Source: Sipunculus nudus
Lineage: Eukaryota > Annelida > Sipuncula > Golfingiida > Sipunculidae
NCBI GenBank assembly: GCA_026874595.1
Contig: CM049306.1
Location: 107,655,142-107,719,141, forward strand
DNA length: 64,000 nt
Direction: 5' to 3'
The notes beneath the pieces were generated by a model, which saw only the letters and a list, made by a program, of their open reading frames with translations, did no database searches and was not told where the DNA came from. The position numbers were made by a program, and so were the translations under genes. The first letter of the stretch is position 1; the number at the start of each line of letters is the position of its first letter. Below are positions 36,901 to 49,900 of the stretch, in pieces.

Positions 36901-37659
36901 ACCATTATCATTTTATGGTAGGATATGTCACTTCTTGTATGTAATTGACAACTACAATATGAATTATGTTTATTTTGTGCATACTGGTAATTGGCAACAA
37001 AATAATGGCTGTTTGGCTGGGTAATCTTGTGAACATATTTGTATTTCCATACACTCTAACAGCAGTAAAAAAAATACATCTGAAAATAAAAATGTATAAC
37101 AGTGATCATAGTTATATTCCATTAGGCCTAATCACCCATGGGCCAAGCAATTAACTCAGCTCAAAGCTGATTAAACCAAACTTGGTTCATACGAGTAACT
37201 GCAACGCGTGGCAGTAAGAATGATGAAGATAACCCTATATTTCAAAGTCAAGTAATCATCTAGCAAGTGATCACTTAATAGGTGATAGAGATATTCTACT
37301 GAATCAATGTAACCACTTAATTCAAAAATGCTGTTAGATATAATATCAGTACTGTAATGCTGCCATAATGGATTTATAAGTATATCTGTAAAATCTTTCA
37401 TGAAAGGGTTATAAAAAATCTAAAAAAAAAAAAAAAAAATCCAGTCACTTCACTTTTCAACAAACTTAAGCACCTATTCAGGATATGTGATAAAATTATT
37501 TGTTTAAGTCATTTTCACAATGATTTTTTTTATCTTTTCATAGCCTACAGCTGAAACAAGCTCACCTTGTGTTCAAATAAACAATTGAAGCACCACATTC
37601 AAAAACATGTCACCAAAAATAAGACATATCGTAATAGTTAGAAAGCTGAGCAAAAAGAG
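36901..37659. other. intergenic sequence beyond TTF2 3' end
   Basis: AT-rich, with an A18 run at 37420-37440; nothing else recognised. Confidence 0.5.
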
Positions 37660-37665
37660 TTTATT
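37660..37665 (-). terminator. TTF2 poly(A) signal AATAAA
   Basis: A minus-strand AATAAA lies about 163 nt past the TAA stop, followed by a T-rich CTCTTTTTGCTC stretch that could serve as the downstream element. Confidence 0.6.
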
Positions 37666-37827
37666 TAAGTTATGATATTTAGTAAAACACTGACTGCAAT
37701 GTTACCAGCAACCCTTTGGTGTAAACTATATATCCCTGCATTTAATGTAGGTATCAGCACTTGTAGACATTGTGCAATGAACAAAATACATTTAAACTGT
37801 GACTGCAGAAGTTGTCCCTGGTGACAG

Positions 37828-37912
37828 TTAAAATGTCTTCACGGCTGGGACGTCTACACCAAACAGCAGCTTAAGATCAGCCAGGGTTAACTTGCTTGCT
37901 TTGGTGTCTCCA
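37828..37912 (-). CDS. TTF2: TTF2 terminal exon
   Basis: After TTTTGTAG it encodes [27 protein letters not shown] and the TAA stop. LTLADLxxLFG is the usual TTF2 C terminus. Confidence 0.95.
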
Positions 37913-40900
37913 CTACAAAAAAATAAAACATATATATCTGAAATATCATGAAATTAGTCGTCTTTTTCTTTGGCTGAATATGAATTAAGAATAAACTAGT
38001 ACAGGAATTAAGATAAAGCAATTAAACTTCATACTAGTATGGACAGTTTTATAGTTGGAATCAGGGTCTACAGATGGCTGTGGCTACTGGGACCAAATGA
38101 AGGCAAGTGTATGGTAACGAACAGGATTATTTCCAAGTCTCATCACAACCCTTATCAATAAGAAGTCATTTTACATGTTTAAAACATAAAAAACCTTTCC
38201 TTACTCTTGTTTAGAACCAATGCACTAACAAGCTACTTGGTCATAAAGTTTGCTTATTTTATCAACCTACCCTTCTAGGACATTGCTGGCAAGTGATCTC
38301 TTCTTCTCCTGTAGCTGCACAATTTTTTCTTCTACTGTGCTCTGGCAGATGAACCTATAATGAAGGGAATTAAAAAGTTTGATAAACCTTCCTGATAACC
38401 CTGAACATAAATCATTTATTGATAACTGTTCTAGAGTACATGTCATATTTTAACAAATAAAATTTTTTTTCTTGGGCAGCAGTTTTTGCAATTTTATTTT
38501 ATAACTACTGCCTAAATGTGAAATATTGCATTTAATATTCCACATAGAAAATACCCAAGTTTTATATATTATCATATACCAGTAATTATAAAATGAGTAC
38601 CGTATTTGTTCGTGTACAGGACGACAAATTTATCCTACAAATATTTGGCAAAGAAAGGGGGCCGTCTTATACATGGGTACAAGTTTTTCAGCATCCTCAG
38701 GGCCAAGGATAATTTATGGCATTCAGCATTATTACGTCAGTCGATCTAGATGGCGTGAGCCACGTGAATATCTGTGATCATGTCCGTATGGTGGAAATGT
38801 ACACTCAATAAAGAACAATACAGTGCTTTATTTTTGTTTAAATTTATCGTTTATACATCAGATTTACATGCGACCATAGTTAAATATTTGATAAGAAAAG
38901 GTTTGTCCTTGCCGCATTGACACAGGAATTTTAACGGAATCTGTAAATGAAAGCCCTTCTGACAGTAGAGCAAGTGATTTCCCGCGATCGCGGCAAAATC
39001 ACGAAACTGACTGACCGAAACGGAATTCCCAATCCTGAAAATATATAAGTTTTAAAGTATATTTTGCCAAAAATATCTTGGCAATTCACTTTAAATAGGT
39101 ACGCAGTGATATAATTGTCGATGCCGCTATCAGCTTGCGGGGCTTACCGATGTACTCAAGATCCGAGAGTACAGCGCTGGAGCTCCCGCAAGGGATGCTG
39201 GGAACTTGCTTATGCCATCCAGTAGCACGTAATATGCATATTAATACAAGGATGATTTTTTCATATGGTGCCGTATTTACCGCGTAATATGTTCACCAGT
39301 GCAGTGAAAGCGGACGCTGTCAGCTGGCTTGCATACTGACATACACGGAGACTCGCACATGGCACTTCGATTACAAGAACACCAATAGCACGTTATAATT
39401 ATAAATATGAAGCGGCCTTTCCTCAGGTGACGCGAAATTCGATGTTTGTCAAGCTTGTACTATTGGACTACGTAAAGAAATCAATGTATTATAACGGGTC
39501 AACAAAGTTCAAGAAAGGGACCGAGTTTCCGTGGGATAAAAATATGACGAATTTCCTCACAATTTTATAATGAAACCCCGGATTTGCTGAGTATATCCTC
39601 TTGGAAAATGAACTATTAAATAGTAACCGAATGGAAACCCTGGTTTCTACAATGTAGCAATGAACTTGTACACAGTTAAATGGCATATAATAATAACGTA
39701 GTTCACGAAAGCCTACTGGGTCATTACCTAATTACGTTTTTCCTTCCTCACTGGTACAACGGAATAAATTTGAACCTGACCAACGTTGTTTCCACAAATG
39801 TGATATATTTTGTGGGAAAATTTGGAGACTGTGACATTGTTGAGGACAGGCTAGGAAAATGTAATTTTCGATAGTTTAAGATTAACACGGAATAATAGAG
39901 TAAGCCTAGTTAAGTAGAGCATCATGGAAGCCTTGGTTTCATGCGCTGTCACTTGTCTACCTTAAGCCACTTGTGGATGTGGACATTGATATGCAGTGGG
40001 TGTTTGGGGTGATCTCCCTCAAATTATGCAGGAGACTGACATTTCTTTGAAATAAATTTATCTTTTTTAAAGAGGAGGGTGCCCTGTAATGCACATTCTC
40101 TTGACATGTTAATTCTTAGTGGGTGCCATCACCTGGATAATAATTTATTACCCAAATTTGGGCCCTAAAATTGACCCTTTGATGTCTCTCATGATATTAA
40201 TTTGAATTGTTGCATAATACCCATTCTTTGATATGTTAAATTAATTCCGTTTTGGTCTGCTCCATACCTTTCTATATTACTTTCCTGTTTTCACTTGTAG
40301 CATCATAAAAAACCATTGACCATTTAAAGATTCACAAATTATAAAATCCCATTTCAATTATCAGTGTTAAAGTGATCATTATGCAAACAAAGTGATCCTC
40401 AGTAGCTGGCAGCTCCAACTTAAGATACTGAAAAATAATTTGAACCAAAATTTGAGGCTCAACATTGGGGGGTCGTCTTATGCACGGGGTCATCTTATAC
40501 ACGCATAAATATGGTATGTCATCAAACTTTAATCTGTTGCATAACTATATTTGGGTTCAAAACTTCATTTCTTCAATATGGTATCATACATGAGAAGAAA
40601 TATACGTAATTTACAATATCCAAAATTTTGCAACGAAGCTTTAATATAGCCCAATATGTACTTTATTACTCTATTTGGGAAATGTGACATCTTTTATTTA
40701 GCATACACAAATATCAAATATTTAAATATGTGACTCATAGGTCATAAGGCCAGGTTGGATGTTTATCTGTAGCACAGTTACATCGAATGTATATTAGAGA
40801 AAGCATCTCTACAGCAGTTAATATCATGGTGATGATTTGTTTCTGTATAAACCACAAATACACTACTTTACACAGGGTTCACACCATTTCATCAAAACAA

Positions 40901-43900
40901 AATTGTTTTACTTGATTAATTTTCAAACTTCTTGGATAATTTTTTTAGATGTTGTCAGTTTGAAGAGTTTTAATGTGGTTTTATTGAACAGTAGCTGCCG
41001 TGAGCATAAGGAATCTAAAACACTAGTGGGTATTACGTGTACACTTAGTATATACTGCAACACAGGTGTGTAATAGTCAGTCATCCATTGGAGATACTAT
41101 CTAGGACTCAAGATGTATCTAGCAGATTGACCAGCTTCTCCTTCTGGCCAATCAAATTCCCTGACTTTTCCCTTTGAGTTATTTTCTCTGACTGGGTAGA
41201 GGGCAGCCCAGGATGTCCAGGATTGCTGAGAACTATGTCACAGGCCTCACTGCTCCCTACCTGTGGATAGACACCTCCCGTTTCTGCCCAACCCGATAAA
41301 TGCGATCACAGGCTTGGTCTTCTAATGCAGGATTCCTAAAAAATTAAATGCAATCCATAAATACTAGGAACATCTAGTGACATGTATATACATGTATAAA
41401 GACATGGCATGTGGAGTGTTTTAATACTCTGAGGTTTTAGATATTTTTAACATTTAGAAATTCAATGTGACATAATTATTATAATGAGAAATAAGAAAAG
41501 AGAAATACAAAAGCTGATATGTTTCTGAAAATCAATCCCTTAACCTGGACCTATTCAATATGTGAATGTTCCCTCTGCCAGCCAGTCCAAGCAGACAGCT
41601 GATTTTACCTGATACCAATATACCAGCAGGTCTAACAGACCTACCAGTGTAAATCTAACAAGAACAGATGATTTGCTCCAATCAGGTTCAGGCCTACACC
41701 TCCAGCTTGCAGGGACAGGAGTAACACCTGGAAAAAAAGAACAAGCCTTGAATAATATGAATAATAATATAAGATACCTGAGAGAGAAAGAGATAGAGAG
41801 ACACAAGTGGGAGAGAAAAAGGCAGACAGGTGGCTGCAGAGAAAGACTCAGAGGCAGGCAGACAGACAGAGACAGCTGAGACAGAGACAGACACACACAC
41901 ACACACAAACACACAAAGACAGACAGACAGACAGAGAAACATTAAGACAAGAGACAGGGACATGGATACAGAGAGCCTCTGACTGGAGATCTGTATAAAG
42001 TGTTGTCACATATAAACCTTGAGCAGTTATTAAGAGGCAGCACTTACTTCAGGCTCATCAGGGTCTGTATTGAACACATCCACGATCTCTGATCTCGTCT
42101 TTGGTGGGATGTTTCCTTTTATTGTTCTACAGGAAAATCCATTCTCCTTCAGATGTGACTCAACCACCTCCAGCATCTTAGTCCATTGTGAAACCACCAC
42201 GCTGAAAATATGAAACAAAATGTCTATCAAGTAAACTTCTACTTCTGTAACGAAGTGTTGTCCACCAGAGGTCACTCCCGTGTACCAATATCACAACTGT
42301 AAAAGACTGGTCACTTCAGTAAAATTCAGCAAAACAAACATACCTTTTGTCCAATATTACATACCTAAAAAACAACACTCTTGCTTTAGGACGTCTTATT
42401 ACATACTGATGAAATTTAATAAATATGGGGGGGGGGGGGGCACAGATCTATGCTGGGGCTGATAGCAAACAAAGTTTATCAGCAGCTCACAGTACCATGA
42501 GGTAAATCTGAATAGTAAATGCTGGTTTAGAGTAAACAAATTTTCTCATACTCATAACATGGGCTGGCATCAGAAGTGACTGAAGTACCTAAAGGTGATT
42601 TTGTTCTTTGGTGGCATTAAAATATAGAAGATATAACAAATGACTAGGACACTGTATGGATAGATGGAAAATTGTTCTAAAAAATTTATCTTTAAACAAC
42701 TGAAGACATATACCTGAATGGATAATTAAATCGTACAATTCTGAGGAATAATGAACACTAGATTACTGGATACTGCACCACTGACCTGACACAAGTGAAG
42801 ACATCCTTTACTCACCTTTTCATTATTGGTTTACTCTTAGAATTTTTCCTGATTTCTTTTAAATGATCCATAACAGATTGTATCTGCAACAAATGTAAAC
42901 CTATTATAATACATGAAGCTGTAATGAGAGTAATGACACAAGAACACACCTTGAACTCAGGAACCAGGGAACTGCTCATTACTCATTAAGAAATTCACCA
43001 CTAAATCAACATACAGAAGGCTAGACATATAATAGTACTTATGGTACTGACATTTATGGTACAAACTTGGTTAAGAACTTAAAAAGAAGTTTTAAGCCCA
43101 TGAAACTAAGAGGATCCATTCAACTATTCATAAGAAAATTTTAAAGATTTTTCAGAGACAAGTTTTGAATTTTTCTCAATTTGATTTAAATAGTTTGTTA
43201 ATGATCTAACAATCTATCATCCCTTGACTTTCATTTCTCTAATATCAGGTGTAAGAGGAAGTCCCCCCACCCCTCATCATAAAGGAAAGAAGGGGAGAAC
43301 TCCATCAAGGCATCAAAAGATTTACTGGTATGTATTTGGATAGGAAGCAATAGAGGTGAGAAAGACTCTTTGCTTTAAAATCATAATCAAGGGCATTTAT
43401 TTACAAGACTTAAAATGAAGAAGTACTATTTTCAAGAATTTACAGTTATACTCTTAACTTGGTTAATTACTCTATTGATATAAGGAGTTAGTGAGAAATC
43501 TCATAATCTACATAATCTCAACAGTTTGAAATACAGATGAGATTAAAACCTGGATTTTCAGTCCATTATCTTAACAATGAGGCTACATGTCCCAGATCAA
43601 AGAAGGCATTTTTATAACGAGAATACAGGTAGTCGACAAGCGACTACGTGTATCTGCCTAAATCAGGGTGGAACGGGTGAAGTGAGGCATGGATTAAGTG
43701 GCAAGGGGAAATAGAGTGAAGTGTTGCATATTAGCATGGATGTCTGCAGCCAAATTGTGTATGAAGGTTGCCCCCCCCCCCCCCCTACCACAAAATCCAG
43801 AAAGCCGTCCCAGTTGTATACATATACAAAATTTAAGGCAGATAAGTCAAACCACTACATGTATATGAGTGATTTTAGCCCGTGGCAGACAATCAGATGG

Positions 43901-46900
43901 ACGCTGAGCAAAAATGGTTGCAGGTGACGGCACCAGTTTTGCGTATGATAAAGAGCTATGTGAGAATTATACACATGCAAACCTTTGGCCCAATCAGTCA
44001 AACGGTTCCCAAGATATGAGCTTGGATGTCTGCTGCATAAACTAGAATGCAGGTGGCTCCACCTGTCATAAAATCAAGAGAGCTGTCGGGGATGTATAAA
44101 CCTGAAAAATTTTAGCCAGATATGTCAAACCACTACCGAGATATGAGTGATTTTATCCCATGGCAGACAAACAGACAGGAGCTGTGCAAAAATGGCTGCA
44201 GGTGGCGCCACCAGTTTTGCGTATGTTATAAAGCTCTCCAAGGGCTACATTTGTGCAAAAAAATTTTCCTGATCGGTCAAACGGTTCCCGAGATATGAGC
44301 TTGGATGTCTGCAGCGTAAACGTGAATGTAGGTGGCGCCATCTGTCATGAAATCAGAAAAGCTATCCAGGATGTATACGCATGCCGAATTTCAGGTGAAT
44401 TAGTCAAGTCACTGCAGAGATATGAGTGATTTTAACCCAAGGCAGACAAACAGATGGACACTGTGCAAACATGGTTGCAGGTGGCGCCACAATTTTTGGT
44501 GTATGTTATAAAGCTCTCCAAGGGCTACATTTATGCAAAAAAATTTTCCTGATCAGTCAAACGGTTCCCAAGATATGAGCTTGGATGTCTGCAGCGTAAA
44601 CGTGAATGTAGGTGGTGCCACCTGTCACAAAATCAGAAAAGCTATCCAGGATGTTTACGCATGCCAAATTTCAGGTGAATTAGTCAAGTCACTGCAGAGA
44701 TATGAGTGATTTTAACCCAAGGCAGACGAACAGATGGACACTGTGCAAACATGGTTGCAGGTGGCGCCACCATTTTTTGTGTATGTTATAAAGCTCTCCA
44801 AGGGCTACATTTGTGCAAAAAAAATTTTCCTGATCGGTCAAACGGTTCCCGAGATATGAGCTTGGATGTCTGCAGCGTAAACGTGAATGTAGGTGGCGCC
44901 ACCTGTCACAAAATCAGAAAAGCTATCCACGATGTATACGCATGCCAAATTTCAGATGAATTAGTCAAGTCACTGCAGAGATATGAGTGATTTTAACCCA
45001 AGGCAGACAAACAGATGGACACTGTGCAAACATGGTTGCAGGTGGCGCCACCATTTTTTGTGTATGTTATAAAGCTCTCCAAGGGCTACATTTGTGCAAG
45101 AAAATTTTCCTGATCCGTCAAACGGTTCCCGAGATATGTGGGTTTATGTGTGGAAACAGACGCACAAACGGACGCAGAGCGCAGAGGAAAGGTCAGAGGT
45201 CAAAACAAAATCGGGGCGCAGCAGTTCACATGTGACCCGAACATAATCCCGGGTTTCGTAAAATTCCGCCCAGCGGTTACGGAGGAGTTCTCCGGAAACC
45301 TACGCGGCGGCGGCGTGCAGCTGAAAACATAGTATCCGCAAAACTCTGTTTTGGCGGATACAATTAATGATTATATCCAATAATTGAACTAAAATATTAA
45401 TGCTCACATAAATGACCCTCTACACAAGTTAAAATTTTATTTAGAATGAAAAAGAAGGAATACTCTTAGTTTGATGGTTCTCCATTTATGTTTGTCATAA
45501 CACTTCAGCAAGTGTTTTAATCTTTGAAAGGGCAAAGGTACAGAGTAATAAAAAAATATTTTGTAAATATATTCATACCTTAGAACTTAAGAAAGATGAG
45601 GTGAATGCATTTTTCTTGACAGTTTTTTCTTGGGAGCTCCCTGAGGTGTTTGCAGTTTCACTTGATTTGACTAGCGGCTCTATTATTTCCTTTTGCTCAT
45701 CAATGTCCAGTCTTTGCATCTGTTCTATCAAGGTCAGGTCAAGGCCATCTGTCTGCAGGGCATCAGTGTCAACAGCCTGGGAAAACAAAGATATACTGGG
45801 ACTGTAACAATGCACTGAACAACATTACACTGGTAACAAAAACAAGGAATAATCTATGCTTTAAACATTACTGACCATGTATGGTAAAAGCTAAAGTTTT
45901 TTTTATTGTTCATCTTAAGCATCATCTGGGAAGACAATAAAGAAAACTGAGAGGCAATGACTGATAATCAAATGGAATCAAAGACCCCTTAGCAATTTCA
46001 GGAATTAAATACACATTAAATATTAATATTAAAAACTCTCTAAATGTATTCATTTATGAGAGAATGAAGACTTATTATTACTAAGAACAGAACCATCTCA
46101 AAAAGAGTTACATAACAGGCTGATTTCAGTGTGACATAGTGAGTGTATTACTTTAACTAGAATACGGGTAGTCGACAAGCGACTACTTGTATCCGCCTAA
46201 ATCAGAGTGGAACGGGTGAAGTGTTGCATATCAGCATGGATGTCTGCAGCCAAATTGTGTATGTAGGTTGCGCTACCTACCAAAAAATCCAGAAAGCCGT
46301 CCAAGTTGTATACATATGCAAAATTTAAGGCAGATAAGTCAAACCACTATATTGTATATGAGTGATTTTTGCCCTTGGCAGACAAACAGATGGACGCTGT
46401 GCAAAAAAGGGTTGCAGGTGGCGCCACCAGTTTAGCGTATGATAAAGAGCTTTGTGAGAACTATACACATGCAAAATTTTGGCCCAATTGGTCAAACGGT
46501 TCCCTAGATATGAGCTTGGATGTCTGCAGCGTAAACTTGATTGTAGGTGGCGCCACCTGTCATAAAATCAGAAAAGCTCTCCAGGATGTATAAGCATGCA
46601 GAATTTCAGGTGAATTAGTCAAACCACTGCAGAGATATGAGTGATTTTAACCCAAGGCAGACGAACAGCTGGACACTGTGCAAACATGGTTGCAGGTGGC
46701 GCCACCATTTTTTGTGTATGTTATAAAGCTCTCCAAGGGCTACATTTGTGCAAAAAAATTTTCCTGATCAATCAAACGGTTCCTGAGATATGAGCTTGGA
46801 TGTCTGCAGCGTAAACATGAATGTAGGTGGCGCCACCTGTCATAAAATCAGAAAAGCTATCCAGGATGTATACGCATGCCAAATTTCAGGTGAATTAGTC

Positions 46901-49900
46901 AAGTCACTGCAGAGATATGAGTGATTTTAACCCAAGGCAGACAAACAGATGGACACTGTACAAACATGGTTGCAGGTAGCGGCACCATTTTTGGTGTATG
47001 TTATAAAGCTCTCCAAGGGCTACATTTGTGCAAAAGAATTTTCCTGATCGGTCAAACGGTTCCCGAGATATGAGCTTGGATGTCTGCAGCGTAAACGTGA
47101 ATGTAGGTGGCGCCACCTGTCATAAAATCAGATAAGCTATCCAGGATGTATACGCATGCCAAATTTCAGGTGAATTAGTCAAGTCACTGCAGAGATATGA
47201 GTGATTTTAACCCAAAGCAGACGAACAGATGGACACTGTGCAAACATGGTTGCAGGTGGCGCCACCATTTTTGGTGTATGTTATAAAGCTCTCCAAGGGC
47301 TACATTTGTGTAAAAGAATTTTCCTGATCGGTCAAACGGTTCCCGAGATATGAGCTTGGATGTCTGCAGCGTCAACGTGAATGTAGGTGGCGCCACCTGT
47401 CATAAAATCAGAAAAGCTATCCAGGATGTTTGCGCATGCCGAATTTCAGGTGAATTAGTCAAGTCACTGCAGAGATATGAGTGATTTTAACCCAAGGCAG
47501 ACGAACAGATGGACACTGTGCAAACATGGTTGCAGGTGGCGTCACCATTTTTGGTGTATGTTATAAAGCTCTCCGAGGGCTACATTTGTGCAAAAAAATT
47601 TTCCTGATCGGTCAAACGGTTCCCGAGATATGTGGGTTTATGTGTGGAAACAGACGCACAAACGGACGCAGAGCGCAGAGGAAAGGTCAGAGGTCAAAAC
47701 AAAATCAGGGCGCAGCAGTTCACATGTGACCCGAACATAATCCCGGGTTTCGGAAAATTCCGCCCAGCGGTTACGGAGGAGTTCTCCGGACACCTACGCG
47801 GCGGCGGCGGCGGCGGCGGCGGCGACCAGCTGAAAACATAGTATCTGCAAAACTCTGTTTTGGCGGATACAATAAAGTTCACCTGATAATCATAATGCTT
47901 AAAATCATGTTCACTGAAGGTTACAGCAGCCATACAGGCCATACATGTTGTGAATTCACTGAAACTGACATAATCATATCAATAAAGAGTGACCATACAC
48001 TGCAATTTTAATCAGCTGATGAAGATATAATTTAAGAAATGACCTCATAATCACTTAGAAAATGTATGGAAAGAAACAGATTCACCTTACAGTAACATTT
48101 CAAACTTCGGAACAAAATAAAAAAAAAGTTATGGTTATCAGGCACTTTTTTTCAGAAATCAATGCGGGCGGGCGCTTTTTTTATTTTAAATTTTTTGGTA
48201 TGTTTCGATAAAAATGTCAAGTGATAAGGGAAAAGCATGAAAATTAGTTTTATTTTGCTAAATAAGTAAAAGCACTACAAAACAAAGGAAACTGTATGGT
48301 TTTATCTTCTTGAAAGAAATGTTGGAGGGGCAGCAGCTCAAAATTGGAAAGATTTTTGTGAAAATCAAAATAAAAATTTTTGATGCGGGGATTTAAAATT
48401 GATGCGGGCGGTGCCTGAGAACCATACCTTTAATTTTTTTTGGCCTTATACTTGCATTTTTTAATAAACTCAGATGTACACAACACTGGCGTAACCGTAG
48501 CAACATGAGCAGGATCTGCCCACCTCCGGTTGACCTGCCCTTTTGATTGACAGCTAGCCCCGCCCCCTGACTCTGAGAGGCAGCATGACTGGCAGGATTA
48601 AAGCCAGGGAGCTGACTTAATGTGCGGCTGTCATCTCCAGCCCAGGGGTTGCGGTGACCAGCTCCAGCCTTCTCCAGGGCTTTCTGTTCTTGCTGACGCA
48701 GGTACTTCTGAAATGCTGCCCTGGATGATATATTTTGAAGAATTATAACATGATATTTAAACAACTTTTATTTTTTAGTGAAACAATCAACATTTTTTAT
48801 ATAAATTACAGTTAAGGAGGGATCATATTGAATAAATGAAGTATGACATAATGTGTTTTCTCTTGGAAACATTGGCATGATAACTATTTCGTAATGTTAA
48901 GTAAGGAGTAATGTTAAGTGGTGTTCAGTTTACTGTGTTGGTAAGAGTAACATATATTGTACAATATTAAACACATCACTTCCAGTGAAATGTACAGATC
49001 ATCAGGGGTGGCATAATTTATCAAAATATCAGCTGATGCAGATAGATCAATATAACTATCAGAGACTATGATAGGAGTCTGTACAATAAAAAAGTGGCCC
49101 ATCTGCCATGACACTCAACTGAATTCAGAGAACCTTGAACAATGGGTAACTCTCAGTATGCTCAAAATCATTGATTTTGCCAATAGACCTTAGATATATG
49201 TTACAGGGACCTTATTCTACATCCAGCTGCTACCATTTGTGCCCATCTGACTAACAGAGTGTTAAAATCATGTTCTTTCACACAGCTTGCAGAATATAGG
49301 TCACAGTGACATAATTTAAGATTTCCATGAAATTCTTACAGGAACCTCCCTGGATCTTAATCATATTAGAAGTTTCTAGGTGCAATTGTAACCAATCATG
49401 CAGATCCGTCCTAAATAGTGCTTAAATCATTTTCTTTCACATACCTTGCAGAATATAGGTCACTATGACCTAATTTCAGGTTTCCAAGTAGATTTTTCAT
49501 GGACCTCCCTGGATGTACAGTTAAAAGATTCTAGGTCTAGCGGTTACAGTTTGTGCCCGATTAACAGGAAGACTACTTCAATTAAAGGTCTCAAAAATAG
49601 AGAAAAAATGTGTAAGGAAACATTATCAAAATACAGGTGGCACCACCAGTCTGCAAGAACTGATGGAACACACCATGATCAATATGCATGCAAAACATAA
49701 AGGCGATCAATGCATTAGTTATTCAGATATTAGAGCCTTTGAATTAAAATTTTGAATTATTCTGGGGGTGCTTACGTGCCCCAGAGCTCAAAGGATATGG
49801 GTAACAGAGACTAAATTTCAGTTTCAAAGAAGATTTTTCATAGACCTGTCGGAATGTCAAGAAAGAAGATTCTAGGTCCAAAGATTATAAGGTTATGGTT

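Noticed and set aside
39489-39874. Transposase remains in the pogo-type element
   Set aside because: Short frames on both strands with no DDE or helix-turn-helix motif.
41555-41963. Overlapping minus-strand frames of 89-119 codons
   Set aside because: They translate a GA/CA microsatellite and overlap the real TTF2 exon in other frames.
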